A program made the translations under genes and the position numbers. A stretch of DNA of 64,000 nt. Source: Agathobaculum massiliense (GTDB lineage Bacteria; Bacillota; Clostridia; Oscillospirales; Butyricicoccaceae). The notes beneath the pieces are model-generated. The model did no database searches and was not told the origin of the DNA. It saw nothing but the letters and a program-made list of their open reading frames with translations. Of this stretch, positions 57,651 to 64,000 are shown piece after piece; positions within the stretch are counted from its first letter, which is position 1, and every line of letters starts with the position of its first letter. The stretch is from assembly GCF_900291975.1 (NCBI RefSeq), contig NZ_OMPN01000001.1, positions 248,001-312,000 of the forward strand, in the 5' to 3' direction.

Positions 57651-59717
57651 TTATTTTCCTCCGCGTAAAGCATAGAGCGGGAATTGAATGCGGACCTTAA
57701 ACAAATCCCCGTCCACATCGACTGACAGCGTGCCGCCGCAGGCCTCCACATAGCTTTTCGCAATCGCAAGCCCCAGGCCGCTCCCTTCAGTCGAGCGCGC
57801 TTCGTCGCCGCGGACAAACCGCTCCGTGATTTCGCTCGCGTCAAAATCCATCGCATAGTTTGCGGTGTTTTTGATTTCAATCACTGTGGTTTCCTCCCGT
57901 TCGTAAACCGAAACGAAGACGCGCGTACCTGCCAACGCGTATTTCACGCAGTTCCCGATCAGGTTTTCCAGCACACGGGACATTTTTTTGCCATCCGCCC
58001 AGACCGGCACCTCATGCTCCGGTATATCCACCTTGAGCGTCAGTTTGCCTCCCACGATCGACTGGTCCTGTTCGCCAAGCGCCTGCCGGACGAGCGTGCA
58101 GGCGTCCAGCCGTTCGCACTCCATCTGTTCCGCGCCTGACTGTACCTTGGAGATATCGAACAGGTCGCTCGTCAGGTTTTTGAGCCGCAGCCCCTTCTGA
58201 TGGATGATTTTTGCATAGTCGTTTGCTTCCTCCGGCGTCAAATGCTCCTGACACAGCAGGTCGGCGTAATTCAGGATAGAGGTGAGCGGGGTTTTCAGGT
58301 CATGGCTGACATTCGTAATCAGCTCGCTCTTCATCCGTTCCGCGCGGATCTCGTTCTGCAGCGCGGTCTGCATCCCGTCGCCCAGGGAGTTGATATCCTC
58401 CGCCATCTCGGAGAAGACGCCGGCCGGCATGTTTTCCAACTTATATTCCAATTCGCCGCCGCGCAGACGCCGCAACGCTTCCACAACACATTCAAAGCCA
58501 TTGATACGGCTGAGCAGGAACCATGCCGCCGCCGCAAACCAGACCACGCCGAGGATAAAGACCAAAACGCCCTCACCGTAATCTATCATCAGGCCGAACA
58601 TCATCGCCAGAAGGGAAAGTATGACCGAATATCCCAAAAATATCAGCAGTACATTGCGGGTCTTGTAATTTTTCAGGATTTTTCTCCATACGCTGTTCCC
58701 GCCGCGGCCAATGGCATGCCAGCCGCGGCGCAGCAGGTCGGCCAGCCAGAACCAGAGCCGTTTAACCGTCCTCCAGCACCAGCGGCAGGCCCTAAGAATG
58801 AACGAGTGCTGTACAAAGCTCCGGTTTTTCAAATTCCGCACCAGAGAAAGCGACAGCTCGACTGCCAGCGCGAACGCGCCGATAAACAAAATGATGCTCG
58901 GCAGCAGGAACCACCACATGCCGCCCATGTCCCTTTGCTGCATCCCTTCAAATATCACATAGATATTGAACGCCCCTGCCGCGATCGGCAGTCCAAACAG
59001 CAGCAGCAAATTAAGCTCGATAAAAAGGCGGTCAATGGTGACCAGATGGACAGCTTCGTCCTCCCCTGTGCGTCCGGTAACAAACAGCAGACAGATATAC
59101 GCGATCACCGCCAGCAGGCACAAAACGACCAGGTTACGCAGTATCCCCATCAACGCGCCGCGCTGCGCCGACCATTGCGCCGCATATTCCGCGGCCTGTT
59201 CTTCTGTGATGCGCACATAGATCACGCTGTTTTCCGGCACATCCTCTTCCCTGTATACTCCCGACGACGGATCGACATAGGAATACTGCAATGGCATAAA
59301 CATGTAATCCCCACTAAAATACAAGGTACCGTCCGCCTGCGCCACGGCAAAAAACAGGGACGACGCGGCCTCTTCCTCCGTTAAATCGCTGTTTTTCAGT
59401 ACACGGTCGCCCATGCGTCCATAATAGTCGCCGATAAAATTCGCCCCACTGAACCGCCGGTCGAAAGTCTCCTGATCCAGCCCCTCGTGCAGCGCGTAGT
59501 CTAAATCCGCTACCGTGGTACTGACCAAACCATTCACCAATTGGGAATCCTCAAACCGGTCTTCCAGCCGGTATACCAGCTCGCTGTCGTTCGACCAGCG
59601 AAGCATATTCATTATCCCATATTCGGCCTGCGTGACCGCGCCCGCCACGCAGCCAACAACAACCAGAAACGCGACCAGCTTTGCCGCTGTGCTGCGGAAT
59701 ATCTTTTTCACCGTCAT
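57651..59717 (-). CDS. Sensor histidine kinase with large multi-helix membrane sensor
   Basis: A 688-residue kinase. Helix 1 (~12-32) and helix 2 (~190-212) flank a ~155-residue extracellular domain; two more helices follow (~230-285) and another pair at ~350-400, so six in all. A HAMP-like linker leads to HisKA with the phospho-acceptor in LITNVSHDLKTPLTSILNYADLL, then HATPase boxes near NLIGNCVKYALAG and RSTEGSGLGLAIAKSYVE. The N-terminal domain is unlike known ligand sensors by eye. Its start overlaps the response-regulator stop by 4 bases. Confidence 0.9.
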   Translation of the reverse strand: MTVKKIFRSTAAKLVAFLVVVGCVAGAVTQAEYGIMNMLRWSNDSELVYRLEDRFEDSQLVNGLVSTTVADLDYALHEGLDQETFDRRFSGANFIGDYYGRMGDRVLKNSDLTEEEAASSLFFAVAQADGTLYFSGDYMFMPLQYSYVDPSSGVYREEDVPENSVIYVRITEEQAAEYAAQWSAQRGALMGILRNLVVLCLLAVIAYICLLFVTGRTGEDEAVHLVTIDRLFIELNLLLLFGLPIAAGAFNIYVIFEGMQQRDMGGMWWFLLPSIILFIGAFALAVELSLSLVRNLKNRSFVQHSFILRACRWCWRTVKRLWFWLADLLRRGWHAIGRGGNSVWRKILKNYKTRNVLLIFLGYSVILSLLAMMFGLMIDYGEGVLVFILGVVWFAAAAWFLLSRINGFECVVEALRRLRGGELEYKLENMPAGVFSEMAEDINSLGDGMQTALQNEIRAERMKSELITNVSHDLKTPLTSILNYADLLCQEHLTPEEANDYAKIIHQKGLRLKNLTSDLFDISKVQSGAEQMECERLDACTLVRQALGEQDQSIVGGKLTLKVDIPEHEVPVWADGKKMSRVLENLIGNCVKYALAGTRVFVSVYEREETTVIEIKNTANYAMDFDASEITERFVRGDEARSTEGSGLGLAIAKSYVEACGGTLSVDVDGDLFKVRIQFPLYALRGGK

Positions 59718-60415
59718 GCTCCTTCGCTCCTCTCTATCTTATAGCCCACGCCCCATACAACCTTGAGGTATCGCGGCTCTTTCGGGTTGATCTCGATTTT
59801 TTCCCTAATATGACGGATGTGTACCGCAATTGCATTGTCCGACACGATCTCGTCGTTCCACACTTGCCGGTATATTTCCTCGGTTGAGAACACCTTGCCC
59901 GGGTGGCGGCAGAGCAGCTCCAGTATTTTATATTCCAGCGGCGTGAGCCGGACGCTTTCCCCATCTACCGTCACAATCTTGCTCTCGATATCCAGCACCA
60001 AGCCGCGAATCGCAATCTGCTTTTCCGTTACCTGCATCGCGCCCAGCTGGGTGTACCGCCGAAGCTGGCTTTTTACGCGGGCAACCATCTCGGAAGGATT
60101 GAACGGTTTTGTGATATAATCGTCCGCGCCCGCCGTGAGGCCAAGTATCTTGTCCGCGTCCTCACTTTTTGCGGATATTAAAATGATTGGTATATTTTTG
60201 CTCTCCCGCACCTTGAGCAGCGTCTTGATCCCATCCATTTCCGGCATCATAATGTCAAGCAGCAGCAGATGCACCGTGCGGCTCATCAGGATATCGAGCG
60301 CTTCCAAGCCGTTATATGCCTTTTCCACCGCATAGCCTTCTGCTTTCAGAAATATCCCGATACTGTCCACGATCTCCCTATCGTCGTCCACCACCAGTAT
60401 TTTCAATTGCTCCAT
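59714..60415 (-). CDS. OmpR/PhoB-family response regulator
   Basis: A 233-residue regulator. Residues ~5-118 are the receiver domain: KILVVDDDREIVDSI, the phosphorylated Asp in LLLLDIMMPEMDGIKTL and the ILISAKSEDADKI switch threonine/serine region. Residues ~135-230 are a winged-helix DNA-binding domain (VRLTPLEYKILELLCRHPGKVFSTEEIYRQVW, VAVHIRHIREKIE-like VHIRHIREKI). It is the DNA-binding partner of the kinase downstream, close in layout to VanR- or PhoP-type regulators. Confidence 0.93.
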   Translation of the reverse strand: MEQLKILVVDDDREIVDSIGIFLKAEGYAVEKAYNGLEALDILMSRTVHLLLLDIMMPEMDGIKTLLKVRESKNIPIILISAKSEDADKILGLTAGADDYITKPFNPSEMVARVKSQLRRYTQLGAMQVTEKQIAIRGLVLDIESKIVTVDGESVRLTPLEYKILELLCRHPGKVFSTEEIYRQVWNDEIVSDNAIAVHIRHIREKIEINPKEPRYLKVVWGVGYKIERSEGA

Positions 60416-60513
60416 GCTTTCCCCTCCTCTGCGTTTTATCTTATCAGAGCTTTCTGTTGATTTCCGTTATAAAATTCTTGAGATTTTATTAAGATTTTGC
60501 TTTCTTCCGGATA

Positions 60514-60545
60514 CAAAAAAAGAGACGCCCCAAGGCGTCTCTTCT
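60514..60545 (-). terminator. Terminator of the four-tRNA cluster
   Basis: AAGAGACGCC-CCAA-GGCGTCTCTT with seven A (T on the minus strand) just beyond, right after tRNA-Cys. Confidence 0.88.
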
Positions 60546-60551
60546 TTCAGT

Positions 60552-60625
60552 TGGAGGTACCACCCAGAATCGAACTGGGGATCAGGGAGTTGCAGTCCCA
60601 CGCCTTACCGCTTGGCTATGGTACC
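60552..60625 (-). tRNA. tRNA-Cys (anticodon GCA)
   Basis: GGTACCA / TGGTACC acceptor stem, anticodon loop CTGCAAC, T-arm GTTCGATTC, discriminator T and encoded CCA. Last gene of the cluster. Confidence 0.95.
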
Positions 60626-60646
60626 ATTCCAGTATAAGGATTGTAA

Positions 60647-60722
60647 TGGAGCGGCTGACGAGGCTCGAACTCGCTACCTCCACCTTGGCAAGGTGGCGCT
60701 CTACCAGATGAGCTACAGCCGC
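60647..60722 (-). tRNA. tRNA-Gly (anticodon GCC)
   Basis: GCGGCTG / CAGCCGC acceptor stem, anticodon stem CCACC / GGTGG with loop TTGCCAA, discriminator T and encoded CCA. Confidence 0.95.
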
Positions 60723-60729
60723 ATATAAA

Positions 60730-60805
60730 TGGTGCCTCCGGGCGGAATCGAACCACCGACACGGGGATTTTCAGTCCCCTGCTCTACCGACTGAGCTACA
60801 GAGGC
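60730..60805 (-). tRNA. tRNA-Phe (anticodon GAA)
   Basis: GCCTCTG / CGGAGGC acceptor stem with one G-U pair, anticodon stem GGGGA / TCCCC with loop CTGAAAA, discriminator A and encoded CCA. Confidence 0.95.
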
Positions 60806-60837
60806 AAATCTTCTTCAGCCGATTCCGACCAAAGAAA

Positions 60838-60914
60838 TGGCGACCCGGATGGGACTTGAACCCACGGCCTCCAGCGTGACAGGCTGGCGCTCTAACCAAC
60901 TGAGCTACCGGGCC
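60838..60914 (-). tRNA. tRNA-Asp (anticodon GTC)
   Basis: GGCCCGG / CCGGGTC acceptor stem (with one G-U pair), anticodon stem CCAGC / GCTGG with loop CTGTCAC, discriminator G and encoded CCA. First gene of the cluster. Confidence 0.95.
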
Positions 60915-60950
60915 GGATCGCCGCCGCCGTACTCACCAGCGGCGAGTTTT

Positions 60951-60979
60951 ATTATATCGAAGATTACGCAAAATGTCAA
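60951..60979 (-). promoter_or_regulatory. Promoter of the four-tRNA cluster
   Basis: Minus-strand TTGACA (60974-60979), 17 bases, TATAAT (60951-60956): a perfect consensus, ~37 bases before tRNA-Asp. Confidence 0.88.
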
Positions 60980-60998
60980 CAGTTTTTTTGCTATTTTT

Positions 60999-61880
60999 TC
61001 ATTTTTCCGCGTGCGCCAAAAGCTGCTGCAATTCCCCGCGGCTGAAGGTATATATCTTATCGCAGAACTGGCAGGTCACTTCGCTTTTTTCCTGCTCCGC
61101 CGCCATTTGAGACAGTTCCTTTTTCCCCATGCTGATCAGCGCACGCTCGACCTTTTCCCTGCTACAGGCACAGCGGTAGCCGATCTCATCGGTCTGCAAA
61201 AAATCCACATCAAACCCATCGAGTACCGCCTGTATAATCTCCTCCAAGGTCACCCCCTGTTCGAGCATGGCAGTCATGGGCTGGAGCTTGGCAAGGTTGG
61301 CCTCCAGCCGGTCGATATCCTTGTCCTGCACGCCCGGCATTAGCTGCACCAGCCAGCCGCCCGCACACTTTACTGTCCGGTCGGTATCCACCAGCACGCC
61401 CAGCGCGCAAGCGGAAGGAATCTGCTCACTCTCCGCGAAATAACGCGTCAGATCCTCGGCTATCTCGCCGTTTACCAGCGCGACTGTCCCTGTAACCGGA
61501 TCCTTCAGTCCAATATCTTTAATAACCATCAGGTAGCCGCGACCCACGCCGCCGCCCACATCCAGTTTACCATCCGCCCGCAGCGGCAGGTCGGCCGACG
61601 GGTCCTGCAGGTAGCCGCGCACATACCCATCCGCATCGCCCACACAGACGATCGTGCCCAGCGGGCCGTTTCCCTTGACCTGTACGGTCACGGAGCCGTC
61701 CGGCGTCTTAAGCTGGCTGCCCATGATCGCAGTCGCAGTCAGCGTGCGCCCAAGCGCGGCGGTCGCCAGCGGCGTTGCGCTGTGAATCTGCCGCGCGCGT
61801 TCGACCAGACCGGTCGTTCTGGCTGCGGAAATTTGAATGCCTGCGTCGCGGGCAAGCGCGCGGAGTAATAAATCGCTCAT
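60999..61880 (-). CDS. hslO: Hsp33 redox-regulated chaperone
   Basis: A 293-residue Hsp33, a holdase chaperone activated by oxidation. The N-terminal substrate-binding part has TGLVERARQIHSATPLATAALGRTLTATAIMGSQLK and VQVKGNGPLGTIVCVGDADGYVRGYL. The C-terminal zinc switch supplies the four cysteines CAC (near 240) and CQFC (near 270). The length is normal. It is the distal gene of a minus-strand unit with the methyltransferase and YerC-like genes, separated by 6 bases from the methyltransferase. Confidence 0.95.
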   Translation of the reverse strand: MSDLLLRALARDAGIQISAARTTGLVERARQIHSATPLATAALGRTLTATAIMGSQLKTPDGSVTVQVKGNGPLGTIVCVGDADGYVRGYLQDPSADLPLRADGKLDVGGGVGRGYLMVIKDIGLKDPVTGTVALVNGEIAEDLTRYFAESEQIPSACALGVLVDTDRTVKCAGGWLVQLMPGVQDKDIDRLEANLAKLQPMTAMLEQGVTLEEIIQAVLDGFDVDFLQTDEIGYRCACSREKVERALISMGKKELSQMAAEQEKSEVTCQFCDKIYTFSRGELQQLLAHAEK

Positions 61881-61886
61881 AAATTT

Positions 61887-62627
61887 TTAATCTCTCTTTC
61901 GTGCTGTAAAATAAATCCGGTCTTCGCCGCCACGAACCGGCGCAAATTCCTGATCCCCATAGATTTTGATTTCGCTGAAACCGGCTCGTTCCAGCATCGC
62001 GGTCAGCGTTTCAGCCGTATAGATTCGCTCCTCATGCGTTTCCTGCGCACGTGTCCAGTTTTCCCCGCTGCGCTCAAAAATATCGAACTGATAGGCGCAC
62101 AATCCGTCCTCCACCGCGGCCTGCCATGCGCAGAACACATCCTCGTCCTCCCGCACATAGCAATTTCCGTCCATGCGCGCGAACTTTTCCGGTGTATTGA
62201 TATCGAACACAAAAAGGCCGCTCCCCGGCTCGAGAAAAAGATGCACCCGATCGAACGCCTGCTGTAATGTTTCCGGCTCGGTCACATAATTAACGCTGTC
62301 CAGGCAGCACAGGCATACGTCCACCGTACCATACAGGTCGAGCGCCTCCATCCGTTGATTGAGAAACAGCGGCCTGAGATCGCAGTTCATCGTATTCTGC
62401 ATGGCCTGCATCAGCATATCGGGCGACGCATCCACCCCGATCATCTCATAGCCGCGCTGGGCGAGTATGCCGGTCAGGCTTCCCGTGCCGCAGGCCAGGT
62501 CGAGCACCAGCTTCGGCTGCATCCCTTCGCGCGCGAACAGGCGCTCAAAAAAATCCGCCCAGCGCGCATAGCCCACGTCATCGGTAAACCGGTCGTAGTA
62601 TGCCGACAGGGTTTGATAACTATTCAT
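61887..62627 (-). CDS. Class I SAM-dependent methyltransferase
   Basis: A 246-residue methyltransferase. LVLDLACGTGSLTGILAQRGYEMIGVDASPDML is motif I with the acidic SAM-ribose residue, VDVCLCCLDSVNYVTE motif II, and FVFDINTPEKFARMD follows. The opening YDRFTDDVGYARWADFFERLF suggests a small-molecule or tRNA-modification type found widely in Firmicutes, but the substrate is unknown. It overlaps the YerC-like gene by 8 bases, so the two are translationally coupled. Confidence 0.85.
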   Translation of the reverse strand: MNSYQTLSAYYDRFTDDVGYARWADFFERLFAREGMQPKLVLDLACGTGSLTGILAQRGYEMIGVDASPDMLMQAMQNTMNCDLRPLFLNQRMEALDLYGTVDVCLCCLDSVNYVTEPETLQQAFDRVHLFLEPGSGLFVFDINTPEKFARMDGNCYVREDEDVFCAWQAAVEDGLCAYQFDIFERSGENWTRAQETHEERIYTAETLTAMLERAGFSEIKIYGDQEFAPVRGGEDRIYFTARKRD

Positions 62628-62922
62628 GGTCTTCTTTCAGGCGGTCCAGCATTCTGCGGTAGCCATCCGAGCCATACACCAGACATTTATTGACGCGGCT
62701 AATCGTCGCCGTGGATGCGCCGGTTTCCTGCACAATGTCGCTGTAAATGCGCCCCTCATCCAGCATGCGCGCCACCTGGAAGCGCTGCACCATCGCGCGC
62801 AATTCAGCGATCGTACACAGGTCCTCAAAGAAGTCGTAGCATTCCTCTACCGTTTTGAGCTTCAAAATCCCTCGAAAAAGGATATCCATATCCTCGTCTT
62901 TCAATTTTCGGTTCAACCCCAT
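62620..62922 (-). CDS. YerC/YecD family TrpR-related protein
   Basis: A 100-residue helical protein of the TrpR-like YerC family: DILFRGILKLKTVEECYDFFEDLCTIAELRAMVQRFQVARMLDEGRIYSDIVQETGASTATISRVNKCL. The last part is the helix-turn-helix, and GYRRMLDRL ends the domain. These proteins resemble the trp repressor but lack evident ligand-binding residues; regulation targets are unknown. ATG at 62920-62922 has AAGGAGG very close, two bases away; the frame is open 20 codons further without better support. Confidence 0.87.
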   Translation of the reverse strand: MGLNRKLKDEDMDILFRGILKLKTVEECYDFFEDLCTIAELRAMVQRFQVARMLDEGRIYSDIVQETGASTATISRVNKCLVYGSDGYRRMLDRLKEDHE

Positions 62923-62961
62923 TTCCTCCTTTCGAAAAATCTTTCTCATTATGATGTATTT

Positions 62962-62990
62962 ATTATAGCACAGCGCTTTCATAGTGTAAA
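62962..62990 (-). promoter_or_regulatory. Promoter of the YerC-methyltransferase-hslO unit
   Basis: Minus-strand TTTACA (62985-62990), 17 bases, TATAAT (62962-62967), ~40 bases before the start codon. Confidence 0.75.
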
Positions 62991-63042
62991 GTATGAAAAA
63001 AGCGAACCGCCCCTCCTGACCGCTGCACAGGCTGCCTCAAGA

Positions 63043-63079
63043 GAAAAACAGGCCGCATCCTTGACGGATACGGCCTGTT
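63043..63079 (-). terminator. Terminator after fba
   Basis: Minus-strand AACAGGCCGTATCC-GTCAA-GGATGCGGCCTGTTTTTCTC, a stem with one wobble pair and a T-run, 18 bases after the aldolase stop. Confidence 0.88.
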
Positions 63080-63097
63080 CTTATTGCAATTTACAGC

Positions 63098-64000
63098 TTA
63101 CGCCTTGCCGTTGCAGCCCAGAACGTTGATCAGCTTGTGGGTGACCATGTCCTTGACAGCCTGGCGCGCAGGCTTGAGGTACTGGCGGGGATCGAAGTGA
63201 TCCGGATGCGCGTCAAAGTACTCGCGAATGGTAGCGGTAATCGCCAGACGGATATCAGAATCGATATTGATCTTGCAGACGGAAAGCTGTGCGGCATGGC
63301 GCAGCTCCTCTTCCGGAATACCGATCGCATCCGGCATCTTGCCGCCATGCGCGTTGATCATCTGGACGAAATCCTGCGGAACCGAGGAGGAACCGTGGAG
63401 TACGATCGGGAAGCCCGGCAGGCGCTTAGATACCTCTTCCAGAACGTCGAAGCGCAGCGGAGGCGGAACCAGAATGCCCTGCTCGTTGCGGGTACACTGG
63501 TCGGGCGTGAACTTATAAGCGCCGTGGCTGGTGCCGATCGCAATTGCCAGCGAGTCGCATCCAGTGCGGGTGACGAACTCCTCAACCTCTTCCGGATGGG
63601 TGTAGGAGGAATCCTCCGCGGACACCTTAACGTCGTCCTCAACGCCGGCCAGCGTTCCCAGCTCAGCCTCTACGACAACGCCGTGCGCATGCGCATACTC
63701 AACGACCTTTTTGGTGATCTCAACGTTCTCATCAAACGGCTTGCTGCTGGCGTCGATCATAACTGAGGTAAAGCCGCCGTCGATGCAGGCCTTGCAGGTC
63801 TCAAAGTCCGGACCATGATCAAGATGCAGCGCGATCGGGACATCCGGACACTCAATAACCGCAGCCTCTACCATCTTGACGAGGTAGGTGTGGTTCGCAT
63901 AAGCGCGCGCGCCCTTGGAAACCTGCAGAACAACAGGGGCTTTCTGCTCCTGGCAGGCCTCGGTGATGCCCTGAACAATTTCCATGTTGTTCACGTTGAA
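63098..64000 (-). CDS. fba: Class II fructose-bisphosphate aldolase (5' end outside window)
   Basis: A Zn-dependent aldolase; 301 codons are visible and the frame is open to the window edge (AFNVNNME-like start lost). PVVLQVSKGARAYANHTYLV, IALHLDHGPDFETCKACIDGGFTSVMIDASSKPFDENVEITKKVVEYAHAHGVVVEAELGTLAG, the metal-binding His in IAIGTSHGAYK and FPIVLHGSSSVPQDFV are typical. It interconverts fructose 1,6-bisphosphate and the two triose phosphates in glycolysis. The C terminus ends at a cysteine-containing VLGCNGKA. It is monocistronic at its 3' end, with a terminator. Confidence 0.96.
   Translation of the reverse strand, partial: FNVNNMEIVQGITEACQEQKAPVVLQVSKGARAYANHTYLVKMVEAAVIECPDVPIALHLDHGPDFETCKACIDGGFTSVMIDASSKPFDENVEITKKVVEYAHAHGVVVEAELGTLAGVEDDVKVSAEDSSYTHPEEVEEFVTRTGCDSLAIAIGTSHGAYKFTPDQCTRNEQGILVPPPLRFDVLEEVSKRLPGFPIVLHGSSSVPQDFVQMINAHGGKMPDAIGIPEEELRHAAQLSVCKINIDSDIRLAITATIREYFDAHPDHFDPRQYLKPARQAVKDMVTHKLINVLGCNGKA

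Noticed and set aside
1-64000. CRISPR arrays, transposases, integrases or phage genes
   Set aside because: No spaced direct repeats and no matching protein motifs were seen. The small tandem similarity at 54791-56131 is a gene duplication.

Overview
The window looks like chromosomal DNA of a moderately GC-rich, Gram-positive-lineage anaerobe of the class Clostridia. Oscillospirales/Butyricicoccaceae is my best guess, from gene content only. The signs are a CIRCE/HrcA operator before htpG, a T-box before thrS, SLH-domain surface proteins, a sigma-G remnant and a YlmC/YmxH-type sporulation protein, a bacterial serpin, type III glutamine synthetase, the DapL lysine route, an FeFe-hydrogenase-associated regulator, and Clostridia-style selenium and molybdenum accessory genes. 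There is no transposase, integrase, phage gene or CRISPR array. It reads as a stable chromosome with a few accessory patches.

Layout. 1-16.2 kb: an NMT1/THI5-like lipoprotein (cut by the window edge) with a TM1266-type regulator, a cation:proton antiporter, a lipid kinase, htpG, an MscS channel, proS, two SLH proteins (one fused to a serpin) around T-box-controlled thrS, and small membrane proteins. 16.2-32.4 kb: rpsB-tsf, a polysaccharide deacetylase, a lone fumarase beta subunit, a DivIVA-like protein, ilvA, an ApbE/NusG-II/Gx-transporter trio, glnN, the dapF-pyrG-dapL operon, comF and degV.

32.6-46.4 kb is the most coherent block: a selenium-dependent molybdenum hydroxylase (SDMH) maturation island. 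Selenium genes come first: selD, a cysteine desulfurase, a YedE-type transporter, a TusA-only YedF, DUF3343, yqeC and yqeB. A one-domain ModE-like regulator follows, then a MoeA-like molybdopterin-binding protein, moaC, moaA, a MOSC-MogA fusion, modA-modB-modC and xdhC. Between the ModE-like gene and the molybdenum genes lies a perfect 14-bp-arm palindrome with the ModE-box core, placed between divergent promoters. No hydroxylase structural gene is present, so the client enzyme must lie elsewhere.

46.5-64 kb: purine nucleoside phosphorylase and an MtaD-like deaminase, a truncated sigG, two tRNA clusters (7 tRNAs in the window), a TetR gene with a MATE exporter, murD, RNase P RNA, TspO, a GntR(YtrA)-regulated ABC transporter with duplicated permeases, a large sensor kinase with its response regulator, hslO, yerC and a class II aldolase cut by the window end.

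A recurring feature is a promoter, then an intrinsic terminator, then a gene. It is seen before the TM1266 gene, glnN, selD and the MATE gene and suggests regulated leaders. An apparently stand-alone structured RNA with its own promoter and terminator lies near 57.5 kb.
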